From the NCBI RefSeq assembly GCF_001437605.1, contig NZ_JQCQ01000001.1, positions 70,095 to 134,094 on the forward strand: a DNA stretch of 64,000 nt, given 5' to 3'. Position 1 is the first letter of the stretch; each line of letters begins with the position of its first letter. This document shows, in pieces, positions 40,253-47,261 of this stretch. The position numbers and the translations under genes were made by a program. Source of the DNA: Pediococcus argentinicus. GTDB taxonomy: Bacteria; Bacillota; Bacilli; Lactobacillales; Lactobacillaceae. The notes beneath the pieces were generated by a model. That model saw only the letters and a program-made list of their open reading frames with translations. It was not told where the DNA came from and did no database searches.

Positions 40253-40587
40253 AATATAAGATATAAAATACATTCCAATTTTATCAAATATTTAAAGGTT
40301 AAAGTCAAAACACAGCAAAGTATCATGCTAATAGCATTTAAAACTAATCTATTTATTATTTTAAAAACAAGATTAAGAAATAATAAAGCGGTATAACAGT
40401 ATTGTCGAATGAAAATATTTTTAATACTTCTAATAAAAGTTATGTAAATACATTAATTTATGTAAAAAACTGACTAAGCCCATTTACTGTCGTTTATATG
40501 CAACTTTGAATAATATATATTATGTAAACTAGGATTTAAAAATTGCTATTATCACAATAAACATATTTGCCCTCTTCTTTTAGATAT
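40253..40587. other. AT-rich intergenic region upstream of yjeM
   Basis: No gene, RNA motif or riboswitch is recognisable in these 335 bases. The only structure is three copies of TTATGTAAA (40440, 40458, 40520), the first extending into the near-palindrome ATGTAAATACAT. The 9-mers could be binding sites for a regulator of yjeM, but the base composition makes chance repeats plausible. No confident promoter was found. Confidence 0.4.
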
Positions 40588-40616
40588 TAAAAAAACGACT
40601 AAATTAATAGTCGTTT
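40588..40616 (-). terminator. Terminator for the YisL-like gene
   Basis: On the minus strand AAACGACTA and TAGTCGTTT pair around a 6-base loop and run into seven T. The stem overlaps the stop codon of the gene by 2 bases. Confidence 0.87.
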
Positions 40617-40971
40617 AGTTTATGAGCTTTTCAATTATGGTTCCTAATAACGATGTGCACCCAATCATTAAAGTAATCATTAAAATCTGTTTGTTCTTTA
40701 ATGGCACGTTGTTTTTAGTTCTTTGTAATAAAAATTCGATAATTACAATTGTTCCGATTTCTAGAAAGAACTTTAGAATAATCAAGAATGGCGACATTGC
40801 AACTGTATGAACCATTAGTAGTAATCCGCTAAGTACCAGAACTAGGTATAAAGCTCTGTTAATGTACGTATAGATAATAATTTGTTGGTATTGGGTACTT
40901 AATAGCCCAAAAACAGTGAAAATTGCAATTAAGATCCAACTAATAACATGAATAAACTCTGGGGTTTGCAT
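40615..40971 (-). CDS. YisL family small membrane protein (DUF1516)
   Basis: Encodes 118 residues with four membrane helices and short loops. The segment INRALYLVLVLSGLLLMVHT matches the conserved LRLFYILIILTG-type stretch of YisL. Function is unknown. GAGGAG lies upstream of the ATG and a terminator follows directly, so it is transcribed alone. Confidence 0.75.
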   Translation of the reverse strand: MQTPEFIHVISWILIAIFTVFGLLSTQYQQIIIYTYINRALYLVLVLSGLLLMVHTVAMSPFLIILKFFLEIGTIVIIEFLLQRTKNNVPLKNKQILMITLMIGCTSLLGTIIEKLIN

Positions 40972-41048
40972 CTGGAGACTCCTCTTTAAAAATAATCAAT
41001 AATAATAGTTTACCACACATGTAAAACACTTACGCGCTAATTTATTGA

Positions 41049-41777
41049 TTAAAAGTTTTGGTTCAAGAAGTCTTTAAATAGATTTAGCATTTTATCGTTG
41101 GAACGTTGCTGCATTTCTGGATGCCATTGATAGGCTGTAATATGATGCTCAGAGTTAATAAATGATTCAACAACGCCATCAGGTGCCTTAGATGTTGCCT
41201 GAAGTCCCTGCCCCAGTTCATGAATAGCTTGATGGTGTAGTGAGTTAACCTTAACTTCTTTACTTCCTAATAGCTCTTCCAAGTGACTATCTTGGATAGT
41301 AATTAAATGACTAGGTTGAGCATTTGGAATATCAATTCGGACTTGATCATGTTCGATCTTAATATCAGATGGAATCATAGTTTCGTCTTGATAAAGTGTG
41401 CCTCCAAAATATACATTTACAAGTTGAGCTCCGCGACAAATTGCCAAAATAGGCTTTTTTGCAGCAAGAGTTAATTTGATTAGTTCCATTTCAAATGTAT
41501 CACGTTTAGGTGATGTAGTGCCAAGTAAAGAGCTCTCCTCTTCGCCATATAATTTAGGCTGAACATCTTGACCACCAGGTAAAAAGATTGCATCAACTAA
41601 ATCTAAGTATTGACTTAAATTAGCGGGATCAATAATTGGAATTAAAAGTGGTAAAGCACCCGCTTTTTCAATTGCATCGATATTTCCCTGCATTGTATAA
41701 GTTAAATGTTCATGCGTGAATTGCTCTGTATCTTTTTCAAAACGATTAGCAACTATTCCGATTACTTTCTTTTGCAT
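41049..41777 (-). CDS. Gamma-glutamyl-gamma-aminobutyrate hydrolase family protein
   Basis: Encodes 242 residues of the class I glutamine amidotransferase fold. The catalytic Cys114 is in AICRGAQLVNVYFGGTLYQD, and the His-Glu pair in AYQWHPEMQ, so the triad is intact. This is the peptidase C26/PuuD group, which cleaves gamma-glutamyl amides; the true substrate here is unknown. GGAGG precedes the ATG, and the gene lies 3 bases after the APC permease, suggesting that the permease imports the substrate or its product. Confidence 0.88.
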   Translation of the reverse strand: MQKKVIGIVANRFEKDTEQFTHEHLTYTMQGNIDAIEKAGALPLLIPIIDPANLSQYLDLVDAIFLPGGQDVQPKLYGEEESSLLGTTSPKRDTFEMELIKLTLAAKKPILAICRGAQLVNVYFGGTLYQDETMIPSDIKIEHDQVRIDIPNAQPSHLITIQDSHLEELLGSKEVKVNSLHHQAIHELGQGLQATSKAPDGVVESFINSEHHITAYQWHPEMQQRSNDKMLNLFKDFLNQNF

Positions 41778-41780
41778 AGC

Positions 41781-43058
41781 TTAATCCTCCGTTCTGTAGC
41801 GTTTACCAATAAAGTAGAATGGTACGGCGATTAATAATCCACCTAAACCAAAAATGATCTTATATAAGGTAGCGTTAGTCAAAAGCCAAACACTAACTAA
41901 TAGAGCAAAAATTGGAATAACAGGACCGAATGGAACTTTGAAAGAACGTTTTGCATCAGGCATTGTTCTTCTAAATACTAGAACGGCTAAAATGGTTGGA
42001 ACATATTGAGCAAAACGAGAAACAACTGAAATTTGAGCAAGAGTAGCAAATGTACCTGTTAATGCCAATGGTAAAGCTAATATAACTGATATAATCATTG
42101 CAACATATGGTACATTTTGCTTATTTCTAAGACCGACAATCTTTGGCATTACCCCATTTTCAGCCATTGCAGCACCAATTCTTGGTAGGAAGAATGACTG
42201 TGCTGTAGCAATTCCTAAAATTGAAACAATCGTACCAACAGCAATTAAATACTTACCAAATGGTCCAATTACTTGATTCATAGCATCTTGCATTGGAGCC
42301 TGAGATGATGCCAAATGTGGACCTAAGATACCGATTGAAACAATTTGAATTAACATATATAGTACAGCAACTATTCCAAGTGCAATTCCAATCGCCTTAG
42401 GCAAGTTACGTTGTGGATTTTCCATATCCTTAGCATCAATAACTAATGCTTCAAATCCTGTAAACGCGTAGAACATTAGGATTGCAGCAGCACCGAATGA
42501 TCCGGAAGCATAACTTCCATGTGGAAATACTGGTGTAAAGTTTGCCCCTTTGATAAAGAACAATCCGATAGCAACGAAGAAGATTAGTGGAATCAACTTT
42601 GCAACAGTAACAACATTGTTAAGCCACTTAGTCATTCTGACACCCAAAATATTAATCAATGCTAAACCTACCAATAAAACAATAATAGTAAGTGAATGCC
42701 AAAGTGTCTCATTAAATACTGGGAATAAAGCACCAAGAGCAGTTGTTAAACCAGCGGCCATGGTTGCCCAGGCAATAATACTAATTGCCCAGACAATAAA
42801 GCCAACTTCATATCCTACAAAGTCCCCAAAAGCTTCTTTGGCGTACAGATATGGTCCACCATCTTCCTTAAAAAGACTAGCATCTTCTGCATAACAAAAG
42901 GCAATCGATACCACCAATAACATATCAAAAACAAAAACCCCAATACTAGCTGGACCAATTATCTTCATAGCCTGGTTAGGCAACAAGAAAATTCCAGAGC
43001 CAATAATTGCATTAACACCTAATATAACAATACTTAATAAACTAAATTTGTTTCTCAA
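41781..43058 (-). CDS. APC family amino acid permease
   Basis: Encodes 425 residues with about 12 membrane helices. The first helix has the APC motif GVNAIIGSGIFLLP, and helix 6 region has AFTGFEALVIDAKDMENPQRN, the consensus substrate-binding segment. The start is TTG 43058, close behind AAGGGGAG; the next residues RNKFSLLSIVILG match family N-termini. Specificity cannot be assigned. It leads an operon with the gamma-glutamyl hydrolase and is divergent from crcB. Confidence 0.88.
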   Translation of the reverse strand: MRNKFSLLSIVILGVNAIIGSGIFLLPNQAMKIIGPASIGVFVFDMLLVVSIAFCYAEDASLFKEDGGPYLYAKEAFGDFVGYEVGFIVWAISIIAWATMAAGLTTALGALFPVFNETLWHSLTIIVLLVGLALINILGVRMTKWLNNVVTVAKLIPLIFFVAIGLFFIKGANFTPVFPHGSYASGSFGAAAILMFYAFTGFEALVIDAKDMENPQRNLPKAIGIALGIVAVLYMLIQIVSIGILGPHLASSQAPMQDAMNQVIGPFGKYLIAVGTIVSILGIATAQSFFLPRIGAAMAENGVMPKIVGLRNKQNVPYVAMIISVILALPLALTGTFATLAQISVVSRFAQYVPTILAVLVFRRTMPDAKRSFKVPFGPVIPIFALLVSVWLLTNATLYKIIFGLGGLLIAVPFYFIGKRYRTED

Positions 43059-43099
43059 AAGCTCCCCTTCTCTCTCCTATATCTTTAAAGCATAATCTA

Positions 43100-43128
43100 A
43101 ATTTACTTGGTTGCTTACTTATTGTCAA
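43100..43128 (-). promoter_or_regulatory. Promoter for the APC permease-hydrolase operon
   Basis: On the minus strand TTGACA (43128-43123) and TAAATT (43105-43100) are separated by 17 bases, 41 bases before the TTG start. Confidence 0.7.
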
Positions 43129-43137
43129 TTAAATACG

Positions 43138-43155
43138 GCTAACAAATTTGTTAGC
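43138..43155. promoter_or_regulatory. Perfect 18-bp palindrome, likely operator
   Basis: GCTAACAAATTTGTTAGC is fully self-complementary. It covers the -35 box of the crcB promoter and lies 9 bases upstream of the -35 box of the divergent permease promoter. Such perfect symmetry is typical of a dimeric repressor site; no regulator gene is adjacent. Confidence 0.6.
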
Positions 43156-43176
43156 AGCATTATTTTTAGATATACT
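43148..43176 (+). promoter_or_regulatory. Promoter for the crcB pair
   Basis: TTGTTA (43148-43153) and TATACT (43171-43176) with a 17-base spacer. The -35 box lies within the 18-bp palindrome. I found no crcB-type fluoride riboswitch between this promoter and the gene; the leader is only about 25 bases. Confidence 0.7.
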
Positions 43177-43208
43177 AATATGATGACTAACTTTCGGAGG
43201 CGAATAAA

Positions 43209-43607
43209 TTGGTTAAACGTTCTTTAAGCGTTGCAATTTTTGCATTTATTGGTGGAATAGCTCGTTTGTTCCTACAAAATATAAGTAATAATATTTTAGG
43301 ACAAACGTTAACCGCTACAATCTTGATTAATATATTAGGAGCTTTTCTTCTAGGTCTGCTTAGTGGTGGTTTATTAACCCGTTTTTCACCTTCTGAGCCA
43401 TTAAATGTTGGTCTTACTACTGGATTAATGGGTGGTTTTACGACGTTTTCGTCTTTTGAATTAGATACAGATAAAACGTTAATTGCTCATCATCTAGGTA
43501 TTAGTGGAATGTATTTTGTAGGCACTATCCTAGTAGGAATTATTTTCGCTGTGATAGGCAGAAAAATCGGAGAATATATTCTTAGCAAAGGAGCTGATTG
43601 GGAATGA
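43209..43607 (+). CDS. crcB: Fluoride channel Fluc/CrcB, first subunit
   Basis: Encodes 132 residues from TTG 43209, with GGAGG 8 bases upstream. Four membrane helices; GGIARLFLQ, INILGAFLLGLLSG and GLMGGFTTFSSFELD are CrcB signatures, the last holding the Phe residues and helix break of the fluoride path. Fluc channels are antiparallel dual-topology dimers; genes in tandem pairs encode the two opposite-facing halves of a heterodimer. The second copy follows with a 4-base overlap. Confidence 0.93.
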   Translation: MVKRSLSVAIFAFIGGIARLFLQNISNNILGQTLTATILINILGAFLLGLLSGGLLTRFSPSEPLNVGLTTGLMGGFTTFSSFELDTDKTLIAHHLGISGMYFVGTILVGIIFAVIGRKIGEYILSKGADWE

Positions 43608-43945
43608 TTCCTTATTTAATTGCCGGTATTGGTACTAGTATTGGAGCATTAACTCGTTTTTACATAATGGACTCAACCAAAAACTCACAGTCGATTTTTC
43701 CCTGGTCAACTTTTACTATCAATATGGTAGGCTGTTTACTAATCGGAATCTGCTTTAGATACATTCAGACACCCCTACTGAAAGATTTATTAATTGTTGG
43801 TATTATTGGTGGGTTTACTACCTTTTCGACCTTTGCTAATGAAATAGTTATTTTATATCAAACTGATCGAAAAACCAGTTTATTATACTTATCTAGCTCA
43901 GTGATTTTAGGACTTATCTTAGTTCAACTCGGAATATTCATATAG
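43604..43945 (+). CDS. crcB: Fluoride channel Fluc/CrcB, second subunit
   Basis: Encodes 113 residues from ATG 43604, which overlaps the preceding stop (ATGA) and follows AAGGAG at 43588; an in-frame TTG at 43598 is less likely. It has four membrane helices with GTSIGALTRFYIM, FTINMVGCLLIGI and IGGFTTFSTFANE. Paired with the first subunit it should export cytoplasmic fluoride as a heterodimer. Confidence 0.93.
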   Translation: MIPYLIAGIGTSIGALTRFYIMDSTKNSQSIFPWSTFTINMVGCLLIGICFRYIQTPLLKDLLIVGIIGGFTTFSTFANEIVILYQTDRKTSLLYLSSSVILGLILVQLGIFI

Positions 43946-43952
43946 AAACAAA

Positions 43953-43984
43953 AAAAGAATTCCAATATTAACTGGAATTCTTTT
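43953..43984. terminator. Bidirectional terminator between crcB and degV
   Basis: AAAAGAATTCCA (43953-43964) and TGGAATTCTTTT (43973-43984) are perfectly complementary with an 8-base loop; A and T tracts flank both sides. Confidence 0.9.
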
Positions 43985-43987
43985 CAT

Positions 43988-44851
43988 TTAAGCTTTTTTG
44001 TAGTCAATTGACCATGCAAGAGCAAGAGCTTTCTCACCCAAGTGAGTCCCGATAACTGGTCCGAAGTAACTGATATCGATTGGTAGATCAGGGTACTTCT
44101 CTGACAAGCTATCACGCCATTTTATGGCTGCTTTTTCGTCATTTGCATGAATAACCATTGCTCGAAGTGGATAATCCACTCTTTTTTGTTCTTCTTCAAA
44201 TAGGTGTTCAACTCGGGCTAGTGCTTTCTTCGTTGATCTAACTTTTTCGAACGCAACAATTTCATGCGATTCGTTAAAGGTTAAAATTGGTTTGATTTTT
44301 AGTAAACTACCGACAAATGCTGATGCGTTTGATAGACGGCCACCACGAACTAGATTTTGTAAGTCATCAACGACGAAGTACTCACCAATAGTTTCTCTCA
44401 CGTAGTTCAAACGTGCCAATATATCATCTACACTGGCGTTCTCACGAGCCATTCGAGCAGCTTCTAGTACTAAAATACCCATTAAACGAACTGTGATTTG
44501 TGAATCATAAACAACCAAGTTCACTCCATCAATAGTTCCTTCAAGGCCTTTTAAGCTTTGAACAAAGCCCGAAATAGTACTTGCAAGATGAATACTAATA
44601 ATTGTGTCATATCCTTCTTTAGCGAGATTTGAGTATAATTCAATCATTTCTCCTAAAGGTGGTTGAGAAGTACTTGGAAACGTATGAGATGTTCTCAAGC
44701 GTTCATAAAATTCTTCAGTTGTAATATCTTTATCCTCATCATAACTTTTTCCGTCGATGATTACAGGAATCGGCACAACTGTAATGTTGTTTGATTCAAC
44801 CTCTTCCTTTGAAAGATAGCATGTACTATCAGTAACAATAGCGATTTTCAT
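43988..44851 (-). CDS. DegV family fatty-acid-binding protein, second paralogue
   Basis: Encodes 287 residues from ATG 44851; GGAG lies 11 bases upstream, and the in-frame GTG at 44863 falls within that site. The IVTDSTCYLS start, STSQPPLGEM and LVRGGRLSNASAFVGSLLKIKP are DegV motifs with the fatty-acid-binding Ser and Arg positions. It is clearly diverged from the copy at 17019-17870, so the two probably prefer different acyl chains, as FakB1 and FakB2 do in staphylococci. Confidence 0.9.
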   Translation of the reverse strand: MKIAIVTDSTCYLSKEEVESNNITVVPIPVIIDGKSYDEDKDITTEEFYERLRTSHTFPSTSQPPLGEMIELYSNLAKEGYDTIISIHLASTISGFVQSLKGLEGTIDGVNLVVYDSQITVRLMGILVLEAARMARENASVDDILARLNYVRETIGEYFVVDDLQNLVRGGRLSNASAFVGSLLKIKPILTFNESHEIVAFEKVRSTKKALARVEHLFEEEQKRVDYPLRAMVIHANDEKAAIKWRDSLSEKYPDLPIDISYFGPVIGTHLGEKALALAWSIDYKKA

Positions 44852-44913
44852 TGAAATACCCACTCCATAAATAAAGTAAAATTAATACTAAACAATATAT
44901 CATAAAATCCATT

Positions 44914-45351
44914 CTAACGCTCATTTGTTGGCGAGAATATTGATGCCTGTTGATTGTGTAGAATGCGATTCAATAGAATTTTAAGCATGCCTTTTTCTTC
45001 TTCAGTCCAACTTTTAAAAAGTTCCTTATCCACTGCTGTAATAAGATTGGAAACCTTATCAAAAACAAGTCTACCCGCATCCGTCATTGCGTACTGATAC
45101 TTTCGATGATCAGTTTCGCTAGGATTTTTTTTAATTAATTTTTTTGTGACAATTTTTTTAATCTGTCTACTTAATGTTGAAGCATCTAATTGTGTTAACT
45201 CAGAAAGCTCTTCCAAAGTAGTTGCGTTTTCCATAATGTTTTTGAGAATACGCCATTCGGCCACAGTTATTTCAAAAGTATGTGTGATTTTTTTAAGTTG
45301 ATCATTTCTGTTCTTAATAACTAACTCAAGTGCATCGATATTATCAATCAT
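44914..45351 (-). CDS. MarR family transcriptional regulator
   Basis: Encodes 145 residues. The winged helix-turn-helix is visible at about 25-100: TVAEWRILKNIM, LEELSELTQLDASTLSRQIK and a wing with NPSETDHRKYQY. Helices at both ends form the dimer interface. It is divergent from rqcH; a large inverted repeat between them almost certainly includes its operator, which also covers the TATAAT of its own promoter. The ligand is unknown. Confidence 0.9.
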   Translation of the reverse strand: MIDNIDALELVIKNRNDQLKKITHTFEITVAEWRILKNIMENATTLEELSELTQLDASTLSRQIKKIVTKKLIKKNPSETDHRKYQYAMTDAGRLVFDKVSNLITAVDKELFKSWTEEEKGMLKILLNRILHNQQASIFSPTNER

Positions 45352-45363
45352 AATTTAACCTCA

Positions 45364-45400
45364 AATGTATTATACACTTAATTTATATGTATAATACATT
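45364..45400. promoter_or_regulatory. Inverted repeat operator between marR and rqcH
   Basis: AATGTATTATAC (45364-45375) and GTATAATACATT (45389-45400) are perfect 12-base arms with a 13-base spacer. Each arm extended by one base is itself near-symmetric (TGTATWATACA), so two MarR dimers could bind. The left arm on the minus strand contains TATAAT, placed as the -10 box of marR. The repeat ends 13 bases before the rqcH -35 box. Confidence 0.8.
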
Positions 45401-45412
45401 AATTGCATTACT

Positions 45413-45441
45413 TTGCTGTTTTATCCACTAACAGGTATACT
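45413..45441 (+). promoter_or_regulatory. Promoter for rqcH
   Basis: TTGCTG (45413-45418) and TATACT (45436-45441) with a 17-base spacer. Transcription from here starts downstream of the earliest in-frame start codon at 45413, which supports the ATG at 45479. Confidence 0.7.
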
Positions 45442-45478
45442 TGTTACTAGACAAAATTTAAGAATGGTGGTGGATTCA

Positions 45479-47191
45479 ATGCCTTTTGATGGTATGTTTA
45501 CCCATGCGATGACAAAAGAATTAAATACTGCTCTCGTTGGTGGTCGAATCTCAAAAATACACGAACCATTTCAAAATGAAGTTGTTTTGACAGTTCGCAG
45601 TAACAGAAAAAATGTTCCGGTGCTATTATCAGCACACCCAAATTATGCACGAGTTCAAATAACAACTGGTAATAACCAAAATCCCCCTACTCCAACTAAC
45701 TTTGTAATGAGTTTAAGAAAACATTTAGATGGTGCAATTTTAAATGATATAACTCAATATACAAATGATCGGATTATTAGATTTCATTTCAACCATCGAA
45801 ATGATATTGGTGATCAAGAGATTTTAATCTTAGCAATCGAAATCATGGGACGCCGTAGTAATATCGTTTTATATGAAGAAAAAAGTGGTCGAATTATCGA
45901 TACTATTAAGCATATTTCTTCTGACCAAAATCGATATCGTCTTTTGATGCCAGGTGCTCAATATATTACCCCTCCTGATCAAGGTAAAGTTGATCCATTT
46001 AGTAGCGAAGCTGAACAACAACTTTCAGATTTGCAAAGTCAGTTTCCTAACTATGAAGTTCTAGCTCAAGAAATTTTGAATAAATTCCAGGGCTTTTCTA
46101 AGGATTCTTCACTTGAATTAGCTTATAGATTAATTAATCGTCCTGATTCGAACACTTTTAAGGATTATCTTGATGAATATAATCATCCTAATCCTACTTT
46201 GTTTATCGATCAAAAAAACAAAATGCACTTTTCTTCTACAGCTAACTCTGCATTTGAAACTGTTAAGTCCAATTCATTCGGTTCTTTATCAGAGCTCTTA
46301 GACAGTTTTTACGCAGACAAAGCTAACCACGATCGGGTTCAACAAATTAGTAAGAATCTAATTCGAGTTGTGAAGAATGAACTCAAAAAGAACATTAATA
46401 AGAAAAAGAAATTACAAAAGACGCTTGATAATACCGAGCACGCTGATGAATATAGAATTAAGGGTGAAATTCTCACAACTTACTTAAGTCAGATCAATCG
46501 CAGTATGACCGAAGTCGTTCTGGATAATTTCTATGATGATAACAAACCAATCAAAATTGCGTTATCAAACCAACTGTCCCCTTCTCAAAACGCACAGAAA
46601 TACTTTAAGAGATACCAAAAAGAAAAGAATGCGGTAATTTTTGTTGGCGAGCAATTGGACTTAACCAATCAAGAAATTATGTTTTTAGAGAATATCGAAA
46701 CACAAATCGAGTTGGCCAAGCCAGAAGATATGAGCGAAATCGAAACTGAATTAATGGAACAAGGATATATGAAACCCGTTAATAATAAGAAGAAAGTAGC
46801 TAAGAATAAAAAGAAGATTACAAGTAAGCCTGAACACTATAAGACTAGTGAAAGTACCGATGTTTTAGTTGGTAAAAATGATCGACAGAATGATCAACTA
46901 ACTATGAAGACAGCGAAGAAAAATGATTATTGGTTCCATACCAAAGATATCCCTGGTTCACATGTAATTATCCAAAGTGACAACCCTAGTGACCAGGATA
47001 TACTGGAAGCTGCAACTATTGCGGCTTACTTCTCGAAAGCACAAAACTCATCTAATGTTCCCGTCGATTACGTTCGAGTTAAAAATATTCGTAAACCTAA
47101 TGGATCCAAACCTGGATTTGTGATTTATGAGGGACAACATACAATTCGTGTTAATCCTGATGCAGAACTAGTTAATAAGTTGCGTCAATAA
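45479..47191 (+). CDS. rqcH: RqcH (Rqc2/NEMF homologue), ribosome quality control factor
   Basis: Encodes 570 residues from ATG 45479, behind GGTGGTGG and downstream of a good promoter. The NFACT-N domain begins FDGMFTHAMTKELN and contains GGRISKIHEPFQNE; a helical coiled-coil region (about 290-400) follows, and the NFACT-R domain has DYWFHTKDIPGSHVII. RqcH binds split 50S subunits with stalled peptidyl-tRNA and directs C-terminal Ala-tail addition. Homologues were once annotated as fibronectin-binding proteins. Confidence 0.93.
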   Translation: MPFDGMFTHAMTKELNTALVGGRISKIHEPFQNEVVLTVRSNRKNVPVLLSAHPNYARVQITTGNNQNPPTPTNFVMSLRKHLDGAILNDITQYTNDRIIRFHFNHRNDIGDQEILILAIEIMGRRSNIVLYEEKSGRIIDTIKHISSDQNRYRLLMPGAQYITPPDQGKVDPFSSEAEQQLSDLQSQFPNYEVLAQEILNKFQGFSKDSSLELAYRLINRPDSNTFKDYLDEYNHPNPTLFIDQKNKMHFSSTANSAFETVKSNSFGSLSELLDSFYADKANHDRVQQISKNLIRVVKNELKKNINKKKKLQKTLDNTEHADEYRIKGEILTTYLSQINRSMTEVVLDNFYDDNKPIKIALSNQLSPSQNAQKYFKRYQKEKNAVIFVGEQLDLTNQEIMFLENIETQIELAKPEDMSEIETELMEQGYMKPVNNKKKVAKNKKKITSKPEHYKTSESTDVLVGKNDRQNDQLTMKTAKKNDYWFHTKDIPGSHVIIQSDNPSDQDILEAATIAAYFSKAQNSSNVPVDYVRVKNIRKPNGSKPGFVIYEGQHTIRVNPDAELVNKLRQ

Positions 47192-47200
47192 TGATTACTA

Positions 47201-47255
47201 ATCAAAAATGCTCTGAAGTATTAGCCGTTGATCTAATATTTCAGAGCATTTTTGA
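47201..47255. terminator. Long bidirectional terminator between rqcH and carB
   Basis: ATCAAAAATGCTCTGAA (47201-47217) pairs with TTCAGAGCATTTTTGAT (47239-47255), and the interior has a further TATTAG/CTAATA stem. It ends both rqcH and the pyrR-carA-carB operon, so no carB remnant lies downstream. Confidence 0.92.
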
Positions 47256-47261
47256 TATCTA

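Noticed and set aside
40233-40614. T-box or amino acid riboswitch upstream of yjeM
   Set aside because: No T-box core sequence, specifier stem or lysine/glycine aptamer feature was found on the minus strand.
43177-43208. Fluoride riboswitch upstream of crcB
   Set aside because: The leader after the promoter is about 25 bases, too short for the aptamer, and the conserved motif is not present.
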